Origin: Anaerolineae bacterium
GTDB taxonomy: Bacteria; Chloroflexota; Anaerolineae; J102
Length of the DNA stretch: 42,003 nucleotides
Assembly: GCA_026991225.1 (NCBI GenBank)
Contig: JALXCB010000149.1
Span: 1-42,003, forward strand
Direction of reading: 5' to 3'
The notes below the pieces were generated by a model that saw nothing but the letters and a program-made list of their open reading frames with translations, was not told the DNA's origin and ran no database searches. Position numbers and translations under genes: made by a program. Below are positions 19,000 to 28,027 of the stretch, piece after piece (the stretch's first letter is position 1; each line of letters starts with the position of its first letter).

Positions 19000-20259
19000 A
19001 TGAGCGCATCCAAACGTCGTTACAGCGCTTCGGACGTGGCGCTGGCCCAGTTCGAGAGAGCCGTGGCCCACATGGACCTGGACCCCGATCTGGTCGCCTA
19101 CCTTCGCGAGCCACGGCGAGAGCTGATCGTCCATTTTCCCGTCTATCTGGATAATGGACACATGCGGATGTTTACCGGCTATCGGGTGCATCACAGCACC
19201 GTGCGCGGGCCCACAAAGGGCGGCATCCGCTACCATCCCGACGTGAACCTGGACGAAGTGCGCGCCCTGGCCATGTGGATGACCTGGAAGAACGCGCTTA
19301 TGAACCTGCCCTATGGCGGGGCCAAGGGCGGCGTGGCCGTGGACCCCCGACAGCTTTCCCGCAACGAACTGCGTCGGCTCACCCGCCGCTTCGCCAGCGA
19401 GATCAGCCTCCTCATCAGCCCCGAGGGGGATATCCCCGCGCCCGACGTGGGCACAAATCCCCAGGTGATGGCCTGGATCATGGACACCTACTCCGTGGCC
19501 CGGGGCTACGCCACGCCCGCGGTGGTCACGGGCAAACCTCTGAGCATCGGCGGCTCCGAAGGGCGCACCGAGGCCACGGGCATCGGCGTCACCATCACCG
19601 CCATGGCCATGATGAACAAGTTTGGCATGAAGCCGGAAAACACCCGGGTGGCGGTGCAGGGCTTCGGCAACGTCGGGTCGGTGGCTGCCAGGAAAATGTG
19701 GGAGGAAGGCTGCAAGGTCGTGGCCGTCAGCGACGTGAACGGCGGCATCTACAACGAAAACGGCCTCAATATCAGCAATTTGCTGGAGCATGTCGCCCGC
19801 ACGGGCACGGTGGTGGATTACCCCGACGCCGATCCCATCTCCAACCGTGAGACCCTGACCGCGCCCTGCGACGTCCTCATCCCCGCAGCCCTGGAAGGGC
19901 AGATCGATGACACCGTGGCGCCCGACATCCAGGCCCGCATCATCGCCGAGGGCGCGAACGGGCCTTGCACCCTGGAAGGGGAGCAGATTTTGCTGGAGCG
20001 GGGCGTGGAATTCGTTCCCGACATCCTCTGCAACGCGGGCGGCGTCCTGGTCTCCTACTTCGAATGGGTGCAGAGCCTGCAATCCTTCTTCTGGTCGGAG
20101 GATGAGATCCTGGCCCGGCTGCGTCGCTTGATGATCGAGGCGTTCGAGCAGGTGTGGGACGCATCCCGCCAGCAGGAAATCGATATGCGCACCGCGGCCT
20201 ACACCATCGCCATCCAGCGCGTGGTGGATGCCATCGAGGCTCGCGGCATCTATCCGTAG
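19000..20259 (+). CDS. gdhA: Glutamate dehydrogenase (Glu/Leu/Phe/Val dehydrogenase family)
   Basis: 419 residues, normal for the hexameric catabolic-type enzymes. Substrate-binding residues lie in [11 protein letters not shown] (Lys73) and WMTWKNAL (Lys97); the catalytic Lys109 is in [11 protein letters not shown]. The Rossmann motif [11 protein letters not shown] opens the nucleotide domain at about residue 215, with the acidic end of the second strand in VAVSDVNGG. It interconverts glutamate with 2-oxoglutarate and ammonia using NAD(P). Cofactor preference is not decided here. Start ATG at 19000 has CAGGAG about 10 nt upstream. It follows the OPRT remnant; its promoter must lie between 18651 and 18999. 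Downstream is 480 bp of repeat-rich DNA. Confidence 0.93.
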   Translation: MSASKRRYSASDVALAQFERAVAHMDLDPDLVAYLREPRRELIVHFPVYLDNGHMRMFTGYRVHHSTVRGPTKGGIRYHPDVNLDEVRALAMWMTWKNALMNLPYGGAKGGVAVDPRQLSRNELRRLTRRFASEISLLISPEGDIPAPDVGTNPQVMAWIMDTYSVARGYATPAVVTGKPLSIGGSEGRTEATGIGVTITAMAMMNKFGMKPENTRVAVQGFGNVGSVAARKMWEEGCKVVAVSDVNGGIYNENGLNISNLLEHVARTGTVVDYPDADPISNRETLTAPCDVLIPAALEGQIDDTVAPDIQARIIAEGANGPCTLEGEQILLERGVEFVPDILCNAGGVLVSYFEWVQSLQSFFWSEDEILARLRRLMIEAFEQVWDASRQQEIDMRTAAYTIAIQRVVDAIEARGIYP

Positions 20260-20263
20260 CGGT

Positions 20264-20400
20264 CGCGTGGTCGATCAGTCGATCAGCCGCCTGGTCGCGT
20301 GGTCGTTTGGTTGGTTCGACGGCGGACCAGCCGGGCGGACGAATATGACGACCAGTAGTCCGGTAAACCGGTAGACCAGGAAACCAGGTCGCTCGCTCAC
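20264..20400. repeat. Degenerate octamer repeats (GGTCGATC / CCAGTAGA type)
   Basis: Short units such as GATCAGTC, TAAACCGG, TAGACCAG and GAAACCAG repeat through the region directly after gdhA. The last part is the reverse complement of the octamer array at 41392-41447. No coding sequence. Confidence 0.6.
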
Positions 20401-20494
20401 ACCTTCCGGGCTGGTTGACTGACAAATCTTGAGGCTTTCCGATCGCATTCACCGAGGTAACTCGGACTCTTTAGGCGCAAGCCCCCTCCTTTGC

Positions 20495-20528
20495 TTCCTC
20501 CCCCGCTTCGAGACGGGCGGGGGAGGAA
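20495..20528. other. Perfect 12-bp hairpin downstream of gdhA
   Basis: TTCCTCCCCCGC (20495-20506) and GCGGGGGAGGAA (20517-20528) with a 10-nt loop. No T-run follows on either strand, so it is not a clear terminator. Nothing else is recognisable between 20401 and 20745. Confidence 0.5.
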
Positions 20529-20745
20529 ATAAGGCAGGAGGATTCGATGGCGCCTGTGTTCGACCTTCGTCGACCTGATTTCCATCATAAACATGGACGG
20601 CGGAGGCTGTCATCTTATTCCCTTCCGATATTTCCCCCCGTTTTGCGGGAGAAGAGATAAAGAGGGGGCGTTGTCGCAGACCTGAAGAGTTCGACTTCAA
20701 TCGGCCGCTCTTCCACCGAAAAAGGACGCACTCAAACAAAATGGG

Positions 20746-21005
20746 TTATCGATACACGTCCCGCCTATGTCGTATTCTCACGATCTCAATGAGGAGAAGC
20801 GCCGATTCGACCGTATACACCACGCGGTAATCCCCACCCGCAGACGATAGGAACACGTTGACCCAGTGAGCTTGACAACGCCTTGGGGATATGGATTCTC
20901 GGAGGGCTCCTCTATGGCTTGAAAGATTCTCCGTTGGACAGACGAAGGCAACCGTCGGAATTCCTTCAGCGCCGAGCGTTTCCATTCAATCTGATAAGAC
21001 GCTAT
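20746..21005 (-). pseudogene. RelE/ParE-family toxin, inactivated (lost start codon and frameshift)
   Basis: On the minus strand an 86-codon RelE/ParE-like toxin can be reconstructed: (M)ASYQIEWKRSALKEFRRLP near the start, QAIEEPSENPYPQGVVKLTG in the middle, then YRLRVG, and after a frame change GDYRVVYTVE, ending in RIRHRRDVYR and TAA. Two lesions are visible. The codon where ATG is expected is ATA (21005-21003), with a TGA two codons further upstream. One G is missing from the G-run at 20832-20835, shifting the frame after YRLRVG. The reading 260 nt long is one short of a whole number of codons, as expected. The C-terminal half alone appears as an open 79-codon frame, but it is not a gene. 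It lies downstream of, and overlaps, its antitoxin remnant. Confidence 0.82.
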
Positions 21006-21437
21006 CAGATTTCAAAATTTCATACACTTCCTGGTGGGAAATCGTAGGTTCTTCCTTACGTTCAGCAATGACGGCTAAACTGAAAGCAAAATGAAACCAA
21101 GACTTTTGGTTCGCATTGGATCATCAATGAAAGGCGATTCTCTGGCCGTGCCGCCGCCCGCAGGTGAACCTGCGGGCTAAAAACGACGCCCCATAAATGG
21201 GGCTACGGCGCATGTCGCGCGCCGCGAGAAGCCGGGTTCACCCGGCGTCGTTTCGTAGCCCGGAGCTTCAGCTCCGGGTGGCCGAGGCCGAAAACACCTG
21301 ATTTCAAAATGCGTTTAGTTTAGATCCTGGATGCCTTCGAGTAGTTGATTGAATCGTTCAATGGAGATGATAACAGCCTGCTTTTGACCATCTTCATCGG
21401 TTATGTATTGAACGTTCAGATGTTGTACTGTGAGCAT
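20986..21437 (-). pseudogene. Type II antitoxin gene split by a mobile element
   Basis: The N-terminal part starts at ATG 21437 with GGAGG 8 nt upstream and reads MLTVQHLNVQYITDEDGQ, then AVIISIERFNQLLEGIQDL, before a TAA created by the insertion (stop at 21315). The C-terminal part resumes past the element as AVIAERKEEPTISHQEVYEI and ends SDSVLSD at 20986. Removing 21078-21320 and one TA gives a continuous frame of 68 codons reading ...GIQDLAVIAERK..., a normal size and pattern for small antitoxins of RelE/ParE systems. The 3' end overlaps the toxin remnant by 20 bp. A 40-residue truncated protein could still be made from the intact start. Confidence 0.82.
21078..21320. mobile_element. TA-flanked MITE-like element with REP-like core, inserted in an antitoxin gene
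   Basis: 243 bp between two TA dinucleotides (21076-21077 and 21321-21322). The terminal inverted repeats are AACTGAAAGC at the left and GCGTTTAGTT at the right; the similarity continues inward through TGAAACCA and TGATTTCA. The core (about 21145-21290) holds GAACCTGCGGGCT and GCCGGGTTCACCCGGC hairpins and is homologous, in reverse, to the core at 10364-10510. A TA duplication is typical of IS630/Tc1-mariner-type movement. That assignment is inference; no transposase is present. Confidence 0.8.
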
Positions 21438-21455
21438 AGGCATTTCCTCCACGAG

Positions 21456-21487
21456 GTGATTATAATCACACGCTTTTTTCGTGTCTT
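21456..21487 (-). promoter_or_regulatory. Promoter and palindromic operator of the former toxin-antitoxin module
   Basis: GTGATTATAATCAC at 21456-21469 is a perfect 14-bp palindrome containing TATAAT (minus strand, 21464-21459). AAGACA lies 17 bp upstream (21487-21482). The box is about 20 nt before the antitoxin start codon. An operator overlapping the -10 box fits autoregulation by an antitoxin or antitoxin-toxin complex. Confidence 0.55.
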
Positions 21488-21523
21488 CGTGGCATAAAGC
21501 GGCGGCGCGACATTAGCGGTCAC
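21470..21523. repeat. Partial GTAACT-family element
   Basis: Contains CGTGTCTTCGTGGCATAAAG followed by CGGCGGCGCGAC and TTAGCGGTCAC, matching the right half of 5589-5742. The left half is absent. It forms the -35 side of the antitoxin promoter. The rest of the gap to 21679 shows nothing recognisable. Confidence 0.55.
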
Positions 21524-21679
21524 CTCAAATATAACAAATGGGGTGGGATAAAGCAACCATCTTCCATCGGCCTCCTCTCCCATCCGTCATGATACGCCCA
21601 TGCTCCTTTTGGAAAAGAGCGCTATCCCCGTCATCCGCGGCGAATTGAAACGCCCGGGATACGCTCATGTGGATGCGTT

Positions 21680-22741
21680 TTATTCAGGTTGGGTTGTCAC
21701 CAGAGGCAGGTTGGGGATCACGTCCATCGCCAGGCCCGAGCGCTCGCCCGCGAGGAAGCGGAAATGGCCCGCGGCCGCGATCATGGCCGCGTTGTCGGTA
21801 CAGAGATAGATGGGCGGGACGGAGACGGGCACGGGAGCTTGCTCCCGCATGGTCTGGCGCAGCAGCGCATTGGCCGAGACCCCGCCGCAGACGCAGATTT
21901 CGGTGACGCCCGTGGCCTGCGCGGCCGCGACCGTCTTCTCCACCAGCGCATCCACCAGGGCCCGCTGGAAGGACGCGGCCAGGTCGGCCACGATCTGCGG
22001 GGGCAGGTTGTCGCCCGGGGTGAGCTTGCGGCTGACCGAGAGGTCCTGGCCCTCGATGCGCTGCACAGCGCGCAGCACCGCGGTCTTCAGACCGCTGAAG
22101 CTGAAGTCGTAGGGATTTTTGGTGCGGGCTTTGGGAAAGCGAAACGCGCGGGGATCGCCCGTCTGCGCCGCGTTCTGAATGGCGGGGCCGCCGGGGTAGC
22201 CGAGACCGAGGACCCGGGCCACCTTGTCGAAGGCCTCTCCCGCGGCGTCGTCAATGGTCCCGCCTAGCCGTTCATACCGGCCGTGACCGCGCATGAGGAT
22301 GAGTTCGGTGTGACCGCCGCTGACGATGAGCACGAGCACGGGAAAGGTCTTGTCCGGGTTGTTGCCCTCCGCCTCGATCCAGTTGGAGTAGATATGCCCT
22401 TCCAGGTGGTTGACCCCCACCAGGGGCAGACTGCGGCTCCAGGCCGCGCCTTTGGCCGCATTGACGCCCACCAGCAGGGAGCCGGCCAGGCCCGGGCCGC
22501 GGGTTACGGCCACCGCGTCCAGCTCCTCCCACCCCACACCTGCGTCCGCCAGGGCCTGACGGATGACGGGAATGATGGCCAACACGTGCTGGCGGGAGGC
22601 CATTTCGGGGAAAACGCCGCCATATTGGCGGTGCAGATCAATCTGCGATGCCACCACATTGCTGAGCATGGCGCGGCCATCCCGCACCACCGCGGCCGCG
22701 GTCTCATCACACGACGTTTCAATGCCAAGGATAAGCGTCAT
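21680..22741 (-). CDS. tsaD: tRNA N6-adenosine threonylcarbamoyltransferase TsaD
   Basis: 353 residues, full length. N-terminal [15 protein letters not shown] is the ASKHA nucleotide-binding start. The metal ligands of the family are visible: His112 and His116 in [10 protein letters not shown], and Asp316 in [20 protein letters not shown] and [13 protein letters not shown] are further signatures. With TsaB, TsaC/Sua5 and TsaE it makes t6A at position 37 of ANN-decoding tRNAs; the partners are not in this window. Start ATG at 22741 lies 9 bp after the stop of the TPR protein, so the order mce - TPR protein - tsaD looks like one transcript. A heptamer repeat fills that short gap. No terminator is evident downstream before the dead toxin-antitoxin locus. 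Confidence 0.96.
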   Translation of the reverse strand: MTLILGIETSCDETAAAVVRDGRAMLSNVVASQIDLHRQYGGVFPEMASRQHVLAIIPVIRQALADAGVGWEELDAVAVTRGPGLAGSLLVGVNAAKGAAWSRSLPLVGVNHLEGHIYSNWIEAEGNNPDKTFPVLVLIVSGGHTELILMRGHGRYERLGGTIDDAAGEAFDKVARVLGLGYPGGPAIQNAAQTGDPRAFRFPKARTKNPYDFSFSGLKTAVLRAVQRIEGQDLSVSRKLTPGDNLPPQIVADLAASFQRALVDALVEKTVAAAQATGVTEICVCGGVSANALLRQTMREQAPVPVSVPPIYLCTDNAAMIAAAGHFRFLAGERSGLAMDVIPNLPLVTTQPE

Positions 22742-22746
22742 AAGAA

Positions 22747-22774
22747 CTGATCACTGATTACTGCTCACTGAATA
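22747..22774. repeat. Heptamer repeat CTGATCA overlapping a gene end
   Basis: Four diverged 7-bp units (CTGATCA, CTGATTA, CTGCTCA, CTGAATA) span the stop codon of the TPR protein. On the coding strand they read as QYSVSSNQ-stop. The same unit ends lon at 25362-25389. Confidence 0.7.
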
Positions 22775-24067
22775 CTGTCTCCCGCCTTCCTCCGCCCGGC
22801 GGATGCGCAACTGGTCCAGCTCCAGACGGGCGCGGTCGCCCTGGTCGGGCAGGTTGCGGGCGTGGGCCAGGGCCTGCTGGTAGAATTCTTCGGCCTCGGC
22901 GAGTTCGCCCCGTTGGGCCAGCAGCCGGGCCAGGGCCACGGCCGCGGGCGCGTTCTGCGGATGCTGCTGCAATTCCCGACGCAGGCGCTGTTCCTCGGCC
23001 TCCTGCTCGCGCGAGGGTTGCAGAGCCAGGGCCGCGTCCATGGCCGCGAGGGGGCCGGGCAGTTGCGCGGCCAGGCGCACGATGGCCCGGCGCCGGGGCA
23101 GCAGCATGTCGGCCTCGCGGGTGATGCGGGCGTGGAGGAGGATCTCGCCCCGTTCGGGTGGCGTCACATGCAGGGCGAAGCCCTGCTCCGGCTCCACCAT
23201 CATGCTCAGCTCCTGCGTGCGGTCGCCCACCTGAATGCGGTCCAGAAGCAGGGGATAAGCGCCCTGATTGCGGATCTCCAGCCGCCCGTTCTCCCACTGC
23301 CAACGCAGGGTGAGCTCCTGGCCCGCGCCTTTCTCGGGCGAGGGGCGCACCTGCACCTGCTCGGAAAGAGGCGCGCCCGTCAGGAACAGGAACCGGGGCG
23401 AGTAAGCCGTCAGGACGCCCTGATGGCGGTGGAGGCTGTGGGCGGTACGGTGGCGGACGACCACCGGTTTGCCGATGAGGGCCTGAAGCAGCGCGTTGTA
23501 GCCATCCCCCGCCAGGCCGGTGAGCAGGGAGCCGCCGGTGACGGGGTGGGGGTGGAAGTCGGTTTCGGGGAACGCCCGCCGATGGAGGCCCATCCACAGT
23601 CCGACCATCCAGTCGGCCAGACGGTCGGGCCAAAAGGTGAACGCGCGGGGCTGCCTGCGGCCCAGGGGATTGCTGACCGCGTCGATCTGTTGTTGGCGGC
23701 GGGTGCGGTCCTGCTTGTCCAGCTCATCGACGAAGCGGTAGATGGCGTTGATAGCCTCGTTTTCGGGCCCGTAGTGCAGGTAGGTGATGGGCAGGGTGGG
23801 GGAATGCCCGGTGGCGGGGATAGCGAATTCCAGGGTGATCCCGTCATCCCGCACCCGCAGCACGCCCGCATGACGCACGCCGCTCTCGTGTTCGATGACC
23901 GCGGGGAACGCATCCAGCAGGGCCAGCGCCCGGTCGCGGCTCCGTCGTCGAAAGCCGATGAGGGCCGTCGCCGCCAGCGCCAGGAGGCCCAGGACGGCCA
24001 GGGGCGTCAGCAGCCGGGCGATGAATATCAGGGTGAAGATGGCGACTTCGAGGGGAGACATGGTCAT
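22751..24067 (-). CDS. Membrane-anchored protein of unknown function with C-terminal TPR-like region
   Basis: 438 residues, not recognised as a named family. One strong N-terminal hydrophobic segment (about 8-37, IFTLIFIARLLTPLAVLGLLALAATAL) is followed by basic RRRSRDR, so the rest is probably cytoplasmic. The large middle part (50-345) contains strands and WPDRLADWMVGLWMG. The C terminus has a tetratricopeptide-like helix pair: LQQHPQNAPAAVALARLLAQ, then GELAEAEEFYQQALAHA. The last residues (QYSVSSNQ) come from a heptamer repeat and are unlikely to matter. Start ATG at 24067 overlaps the mce stop (ATGA), which predicts translational coupling; a second Met two codons on is possible. The neighbours are tsaD and mce. 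Confidence 0.75.
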   Translation of the reverse strand: MTMSPLEVAIFTLIFIARLLTPLAVLGLLALAATALIGFRRRSRDRALALLDAFPAVIEHESGVRHAGVLRVRDDGITLEFAIPATGHSPTLPITYLHYGPENEAINAIYRFVDELDKQDRTRRQQQIDAVSNPLGRRQPRAFTFWPDRLADWMVGLWMGLHRRAFPETDFHPHPVTGGSLLTGLAGDGYNALLQALIGKPVVVRHRTAHSLHRHQGVLTAYSPRFLFLTGAPLSEQVQVRPSPEKGAGQELTLRWQWENGRLEIRNQGAYPLLLDRIQVGDRTQELSMMVEPEQGFALHVTPPERGEILLHARITREADMLLPRRRAIVRLAAQLPGPLAAMDAALALQPSREQEAEEQRLRRELQQHPQNAPAAVALARLLAQRGELAEAEEFYQQALAHARNLPDQGDRARLELDQLRIRRAEEGGRQYSVSSNQ

Positions 24068-24471
24068 GAGGAGAACGGTTCCAGGAATTCGATGAGGACG
24101 CCGTGCGCGGCTTTGGGATGGACGAAGAAACCCATGCCCTCTGCGGCGCGGATGGGCTCCTCATGGATGAGTTGCACGTCCCGCGCGGCCAGCTCTTCCA
24201 AACTGGCGTTCACGTCGGGCACTTCCAGGCAGATATGATGGAGCCCTTCGCCCCGTTTGGCCAGATATTTGGCCACGCCCGAGGTCTCGGTGATGGGGGA
24301 GATGAGCTCGATGGCGCTCTCGCCCGCGGGCAGGAAGGCGATTTCCACCTCCTGCTCGGGCATAACCAGGCGCTTGCTCACGGTCAGGCCCAGTTGGTCC
24401 TGATAGGTGCGGATGGCAGCGTCCAGGTCGTGCACGACGATGGCGACGTGGTTGATGCGGGTGATATCCAT
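24064..24471 (-). CDS. mce: Methylmalonyl-CoA epimerase
   Basis: 135 residues, a single-domain VOC (glyoxalase-fold) protein of the right size. Metal-ligand positions of the family are visible: His8 in INHVAIVV, Glu about 55 in SAIELISP, His about 78 in LHHICLEV, and the terminal Glu in LIEFLEP. The enzyme interconverts (2S)- and (2R)-methylmalonyl-CoA, linking propionyl-CoA carboxylase to methylmalonyl-CoA mutase in propionate, odd-chain fatty acid and branched amino acid breakdown. The mutase is not in the window. Start ATG at 24471 has GGAG about 11 nt upstream. First gene of the mce - TPR protein - tsaD run. Confidence 0.9.
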   Translation of the reverse strand: MDITRINHVAIVVHDLDAAIRTYQDQLGLTVSKRLVMPEQEVEIAFLPAGESAIELISPITETSGVAKYLAKRGEGLHHICLEVPDVNASLEELAARDVQLIHEEPIRAAEGMGFFVHPKAAHGVLIEFLEPFSS

Positions 24472-24523
24472 GGAGGGTTACTCCGTAAACTGCGCGCGAT
24501 GAGTGTGCATGCTGTTTATTCAT

Positions 24524-24592
24524 AACACGGATGAAAGGACACGGATTGGGTTAAGACATATCCTTTTATCCGTGTTTCTTCTTATCCGTGTT
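24524..24592. repeat. CACGGAT palindromic repeat
   Basis: AACACGGAT and GACACGGAT on the left face ATCCGTGTT and ATCCGTGTT on the right, 69 bp in all. It lies between mce and the hotdog thioesterase. A T-run follows on the plus strand, but no plus-strand gene ends here. Confidence 0.65.
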
Positions 24593-24627
24593 TTTTATTG
24601 TGGCTTTGCCATCATATGGTATACGAC

Positions 24628-25143
24628 CTACTCAGGATCGGGGACGATAAAAAGCTCCAAATTGGGGTCCAGTCCCGCGGCCGCGGTCTCCTCCAGGATG
24701 CGCTCCAGGGGGACTTTGAGGTATTTGCCGTGGGCGACCACGGCCACCCGGCCGTCCGCGGTGAGGAGTTCGCCTTCGGCCTCGAAGATGCGGCGGGTGT
24801 CGCGGGTGAGCCTGCCCACCACGGTGAGCATCTCGCCCATGGGCACAGGCAGCTTGTATTTCAGGGTCAGTTCGGCGGTGACGCCCCAGGTTTTGGCGTC
24901 GCCCCACACGGCCCGGCCCATAGCCTCATCCATGATGGAGGCGATGACGCCGCCATGCACCCGGCCCGGATAGCCCTGGTGATGGTCCGCAGGCAGGAAG
25001 CGGGCCACGCAGGTGACGTCGTCGATCTGGTAGAAGTGGGCGTGCAGACCCGCGGGGTTCTCGACGCCGCAGACGAAGCACATGCGGGAGTTGTATTGCT
25101 TTTGGGCGTTGTGTTGGTTGATGTGGTCGTAGGGGGTGGGCAT
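24628..25143 (-). CDS. PaaI-family hotdog thioesterase
   Basis: 171 residues from ATG 25143. It shares architecture with the protein at 9798-10313: N-terminal MCFVCGVENPAGLHAHFY, then the hotdog helix with GRVHGGVIASIMDEAMGRA, where the HGG turn and following Asp-Glu are the canonical PaaI-type active-site region. The strands LTLKYKLPVPMGEMLTVVGRL follow. It probably hydrolyses an acyl-CoA thioester; the acyl group is unknown. The frame continues upstream to an ATG at 25230, but those 29 codons lie in low-complexity intergenic repeat, so the internal Met is preferred; neither start has a clear ribosome-binding site. It stands alone between mce and lon. Confidence 0.83.
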   Translation of the reverse strand: MPTPYDHINQHNAQKQYNSRMCFVCGVENPAGLHAHFYQIDDVTCVARFLPADHHQGYPGRVHGGVIASIMDEAMGRAVWGDAKTWGVTAELTLKYKLPVPMGEMLTVVGRLTRDTRRIFEAEGELLTADGRVAVVAHGKYLKVPLERILEETAAAGLDPNLELFIVPDPE

Positions 25144-25219
25144 GGTCGTTCGGTGGATGGCGTGGTGTTCGATGGCGAAGGGGCTTGTTGCCCCAATGTT
25201 GGGCGGGCTTGCAGCCACG

Positions 25220-25290
25220 TGATGCGTCATGCGTAATGCGTAACGATCTCACGTTTCACGTTTTTACGCACCACGCATGACGCATTACGA
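25220..25290. repeat. ATGCGTAA-type octamer repeat downstream of lon
   Basis: Units such as ATGCGTCA, TGCGTAATGCGTAA and TCACGTTTCACG occur in both orientations. The same sequence, inverted, lies at 28028-28084 on the other side of lon. Confidence 0.6.
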
Positions 25291-25361
25291 GATTCGCTTC
25301 CAGCGCCAAATGGTTGGCCCACATTTTCATCCGTATCAGCGCTGGCAAGCCAGCCGTTGGA

Positions 25362-25389
25362 CTGCTCACCGATCACTGAACACTGATCA
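25362..25389. repeat. Heptamer repeat CTGATCA at the 3' end of lon
   Basis: Units CTGCTCA, CCGATCA, CTGAACA and CTGATCA span the lon stop codon; on the coding strand they read ISVQ-stop. Same family as 22747-22774. Confidence 0.7.
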
Positions 25390-27946
25390 CTTCCTCAGGC
25401 GTGGCGGGCGCGTCGCCGTCGTCTTTCAGGCCCGGCGGGGGCGGCTGCACCACATCCTCGCACAGAGCCAGGTCCCACACATCCTGCACCGTCCGCACGA
25501 AGTGGAACGCAAGCTGCTCGCGCACTTCGTCGGGCACGTCCTCCAGGTCGGGCTCATTGTGCTCGGGCAGGATGACGTGGGTGAGGCCCTGGCGATGCGC
25601 AGCCAGCACCTTCTCGCGTACACCGCCGATGCGGGTGACTTTGCCGCGCAGGGTGATCTCGCCCGTCATGGCGAATCCCTCGCGCACGCAGCGCCCGGTC
25701 ACCAGGGAGAGCAGGGCAGTGGCAATGGCGATGCCGGCGGAGGGGCCGTCTTTGGGCTGGGCCCCGGCGGGCACGTGGACGTGAATGTCGTGCTGGTAGA
25801 ACCACTGGCCGGGGATGTCGTAGCGGTCCGCGGCGCTGCGCACATAGCTGAGCGCGGTCATGGCCGATTCCTTCATCACGTTGCCCAAATGCCCGGTGAG
25901 GGTGAGCCGTCCCTTGCCGGGCATGGCCGTGGCCTCGATGTAGAGCACCTGCCCGCCGAAGGGCGTCCAGGCCAGGCCCGTGGCCACGCCCGGAGCCTTG
26001 ATCCATTCGTGGGCCTCGTCGAAGAATTTGGGGCGGCCCAGCCAGTCGGCCAGGTTGTCTTCGGTGATGTGAACGGGTTCGTTGTCGCCCGCGGCGACGC
26101 GGGTGGCGACTTTGCGGGCGATGGCCCCGATGCGGCGCTCCAGGGTGCGGACGCCCGCTTCGCGGGTGTACTCGCGGATGATCTTGCAGATGGCCTCGTC
26201 GTCGAAGGAAATTTCCTCGGGCCGGAGGCTGTTCTCACGGATCTGGCGGGGGATGAGGTAGCCTTTGGCGATGGCCACCTTGTCCCGGTCGGTGTAGCTG
26301 GAAAGTTCGATGATCTCCATGCGGTCCCGCAGGGGGCCGGGAATGGGGTCGAGCCAGTTGGCCGTGGTGATGAAGAAGACCTCGGACAGGTCGAAGGGCA
26401 CGTCCAGGTAGTGGTCGCGGAATTCGCTGTTCTGTTCGGGGTCGAGGACTTCCAGCAGGGCGCTGGCGGGGTCGCCGCGGAAGTCGCGGCCCAGCTTGTC
26501 CACCTCGTCCAGCATGAAGACGGGGTTGCGGCTCTCGATGCGGCGCAGGGATTGGATGATGCGTCCGGGCATGGAGCCGATATAGGTGCGACGAAAGCCG
26601 CGGATTTCGGCCTCATCGCGGATGCCGCCCAGGGCCAGGCGCACGAACTTGCGGTTCATGGCCCGGGCGATGCTCAGGCCCAGGCTGGTCTTGCCCACGC
26701 CGGGCGGTCCCACAAAACAGAGGATGACGCCCTCCCGATCCTTGCGGATGTAATCCACGGGCAGGTCGTCCGACGGCTCGTCGTCCTTGCGCTCCTGCCG
26801 CAGCTTGCGCACGGCCAGAAATTCGAGGATGCGGTCTTTGATATCCTCCAGGCCGTAGTGGTCCTCGTCCAGCACCCGGCGGGCGTGCTCGATATCGAGA
26901 TTGTCTTCCGTGCGCTGCTGCCAGGGCAGGCTCACCATCCAGTCGAGATAGGTTTTGATGACGGAGTATTCGGGGGCCTGGATGGGGATGCGGCGCATGC
27001 GCTCCAGCTCGCGGCGGGCCTCCTTCTCCGCCTCTTCGGGCATGCCCGCGGCGTCGATGCGCTCTTCCAGCTCCTTGATCTCCTCCAGTTGGGGATTCTC
27101 CTCCCCCAGCTCCCGCTGGATGACTTCTATCTGCTTGCGCAGGTAGAAATCTCGTTGGGCTTTCTCCATCTCGCCCTGGGCTTCCTCCTGAATCTTTTGG
27201 GAGAGCTGGCGGATCTTGACCTCGGTGCGCAGCAGGCTGTTGAGCATGCGCAGTTTTTCTTTCAGCGGGTCCGCTTCGAGGATGGCCTGGGCGTCGGTGA
27301 ATTTGAATCCGGCGCTGGAAGCCAGCAGGTAGGCGAGCTGCAATTCCCCCTCCACATTGCGGGCCGCGGATTCCATCTCCTCGGGCATTTGGGGGGAAAG
27401 GGAAACCAGTTGCGAGAACAGGTCTTTGGCCGATGCGGCCAGGGCCTGCTCTTCCAGATCGCGGGCTTCGCGGTCGGGGATCTGCTGGTAGCGCACCTTC
27501 AGGAAGGGCTCCACCGCGGTGTATTCCTCGATGCGGATGCGTTCGAGGCCGTGCAACATGAGCCGCACCGAGCCATCGGGAGCGCGCACCATGCGATGGA
27601 TGCGGGCGATGGCCCCCACCCGGTAGATCTCCTCCGGGCCCGGCTCCTCCAGTTCGGGGTCTTTGCTGGCGGCCAGGGCGATGAGCTTCAGGTCCTTCTC
27701 CACCAGATAGTCGAGGAGGCGCATGGAGCGAGGCTGGCCCACGGTGATGGGCAGCCACATGGTGGGATACATGACTACCCCGCGCAGGGGCAGCAGAGGC
27801 AATTCACCAAACGCTGCCTCTTCCACGGGCGATTCCGGCTCCTCTTCTAGGGGCGTTTGCTCTTCTTCCTCGACGTCTTCGTTCAAATCTTCTTCTTTTT
27901 CTTCGTCTTCGGGGGTGAAAATTTTATCTCGCAGATTCTTGAGCAT
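25373..27946 (-). CDS. lon: ATP-dependent Lon protease
   Basis: 857 residues from ATG 27946. An acidic N-terminal extension (11-45, rich in Glu) precedes the LON substrate-binding domain ([19 protein letters not shown]). The AAA+ module has Walker [12 protein letters not shown] and Walker B with [10 protein letters not shown]. The protease domain carries the Ser736-Lys779 dyad (DGPSAGIA and VREKVLAAH), with the 43-residue spacing of the family. It degrades misfolded and regulatory proteins in the cytoplasm. Start: ATG 27946 has AGGA 6-7 nt upstream; the frame runs open to 28021 but that part is not Lon-like. The last codons (ISVQ) come from a heptamer repeat, so the C terminus differs from other Lons only in dispensable tail. 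Confidence 0.96.
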   Translation of the reverse strand: MLKNLRDKIFTPEDEEKEEDLNEDVEEEEQTPLEEEPESPVEEAAFGELPLLPLRGVVMYPTMWLPITVGQPRSMRLLDYLVEKDLKLIALAASKDPELEEPGPEEIYRVGAIARIHRMVRAPDGSVRLMLHGLERIRIEEYTAVEPFLKVRYQQIPDREARDLEEQALAASAKDLFSQLVSLSPQMPEEMESAARNVEGELQLAYLLASSAGFKFTDAQAILEADPLKEKLRMLNSLLRTEVKIRQLSQKIQEEAQGEMEKAQRDFYLRKQIEVIQRELGEENPQLEEIKELEERIDAAGMPEEAEKEARRELERMRRIPIQAPEYSVIKTYLDWMVSLPWQQRTEDNLDIEHARRVLDEDHYGLEDIKDRILEFLAVRKLRQERKDDEPSDDLPVDYIRKDREGVILCFVGPPGVGKTSLGLSIARAMNRKFVRLALGGIRDEAEIRGFRRTYIGSMPGRIIQSLRRIESRNPVFMLDEVDKLGRDFRGDPASALLEVLDPEQNSEFRDHYLDVPFDLSEVFFITTANWLDPIPGPLRDRMEIIELSSYTDRDKVAIAKGYLIPRQIRENSLRPEEISFDDEAICKIIREYTREAGVRTLERRIGAIARKVATRVAAGDNEPVHITEDNLADWLGRPKFFDEAHEWIKAPGVATGLAWTPFGGQVLYIEATAMPGKGRLTLTGHLGNVMKESAMTALSYVRSAADRYDIPGQWFYQHDIHVHVPAGAQPKDGPSAGIAIATALLSLVTGRCVREGFAMTGEITLRGKVTRIGGVREKVLAAHRQGLTHVILPEHNEPDLEDVPDEVREQLAFHFVRTVQDVWDLALCEDVVQPPPPGLKDDGDAPATPEEVISVQ

Positions 27947-28027
27947 AGGGTTCCTGTTTCGTAAATAAGGTTCATTCCGTTTGCAAGGGCGTCTCGAAAT
28001 CCATGTTGGGCGAGGTTGCAACGAACG

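Noticed and set aside
20746-20985. 79-codon minus-strand frame as an intact small gene
   Set aside because: Only its second half is RelE/ParE-like; the first half is the toxin read in the wrong frame. It is the 3' end of a frameshifted toxin.
24524-24601. Terminator for a plus-strand gene (palindrome followed by T-run)
   Set aside because: No plus-strand gene ends upstream; the structure fits the CACGGAT intergenic repeat class.
25277-27850. 857-codon plus-strand frame opposite lon
   Set aside because: Shadow of Lon; no ribosome-binding site, and the composition is typical of antisense frames.
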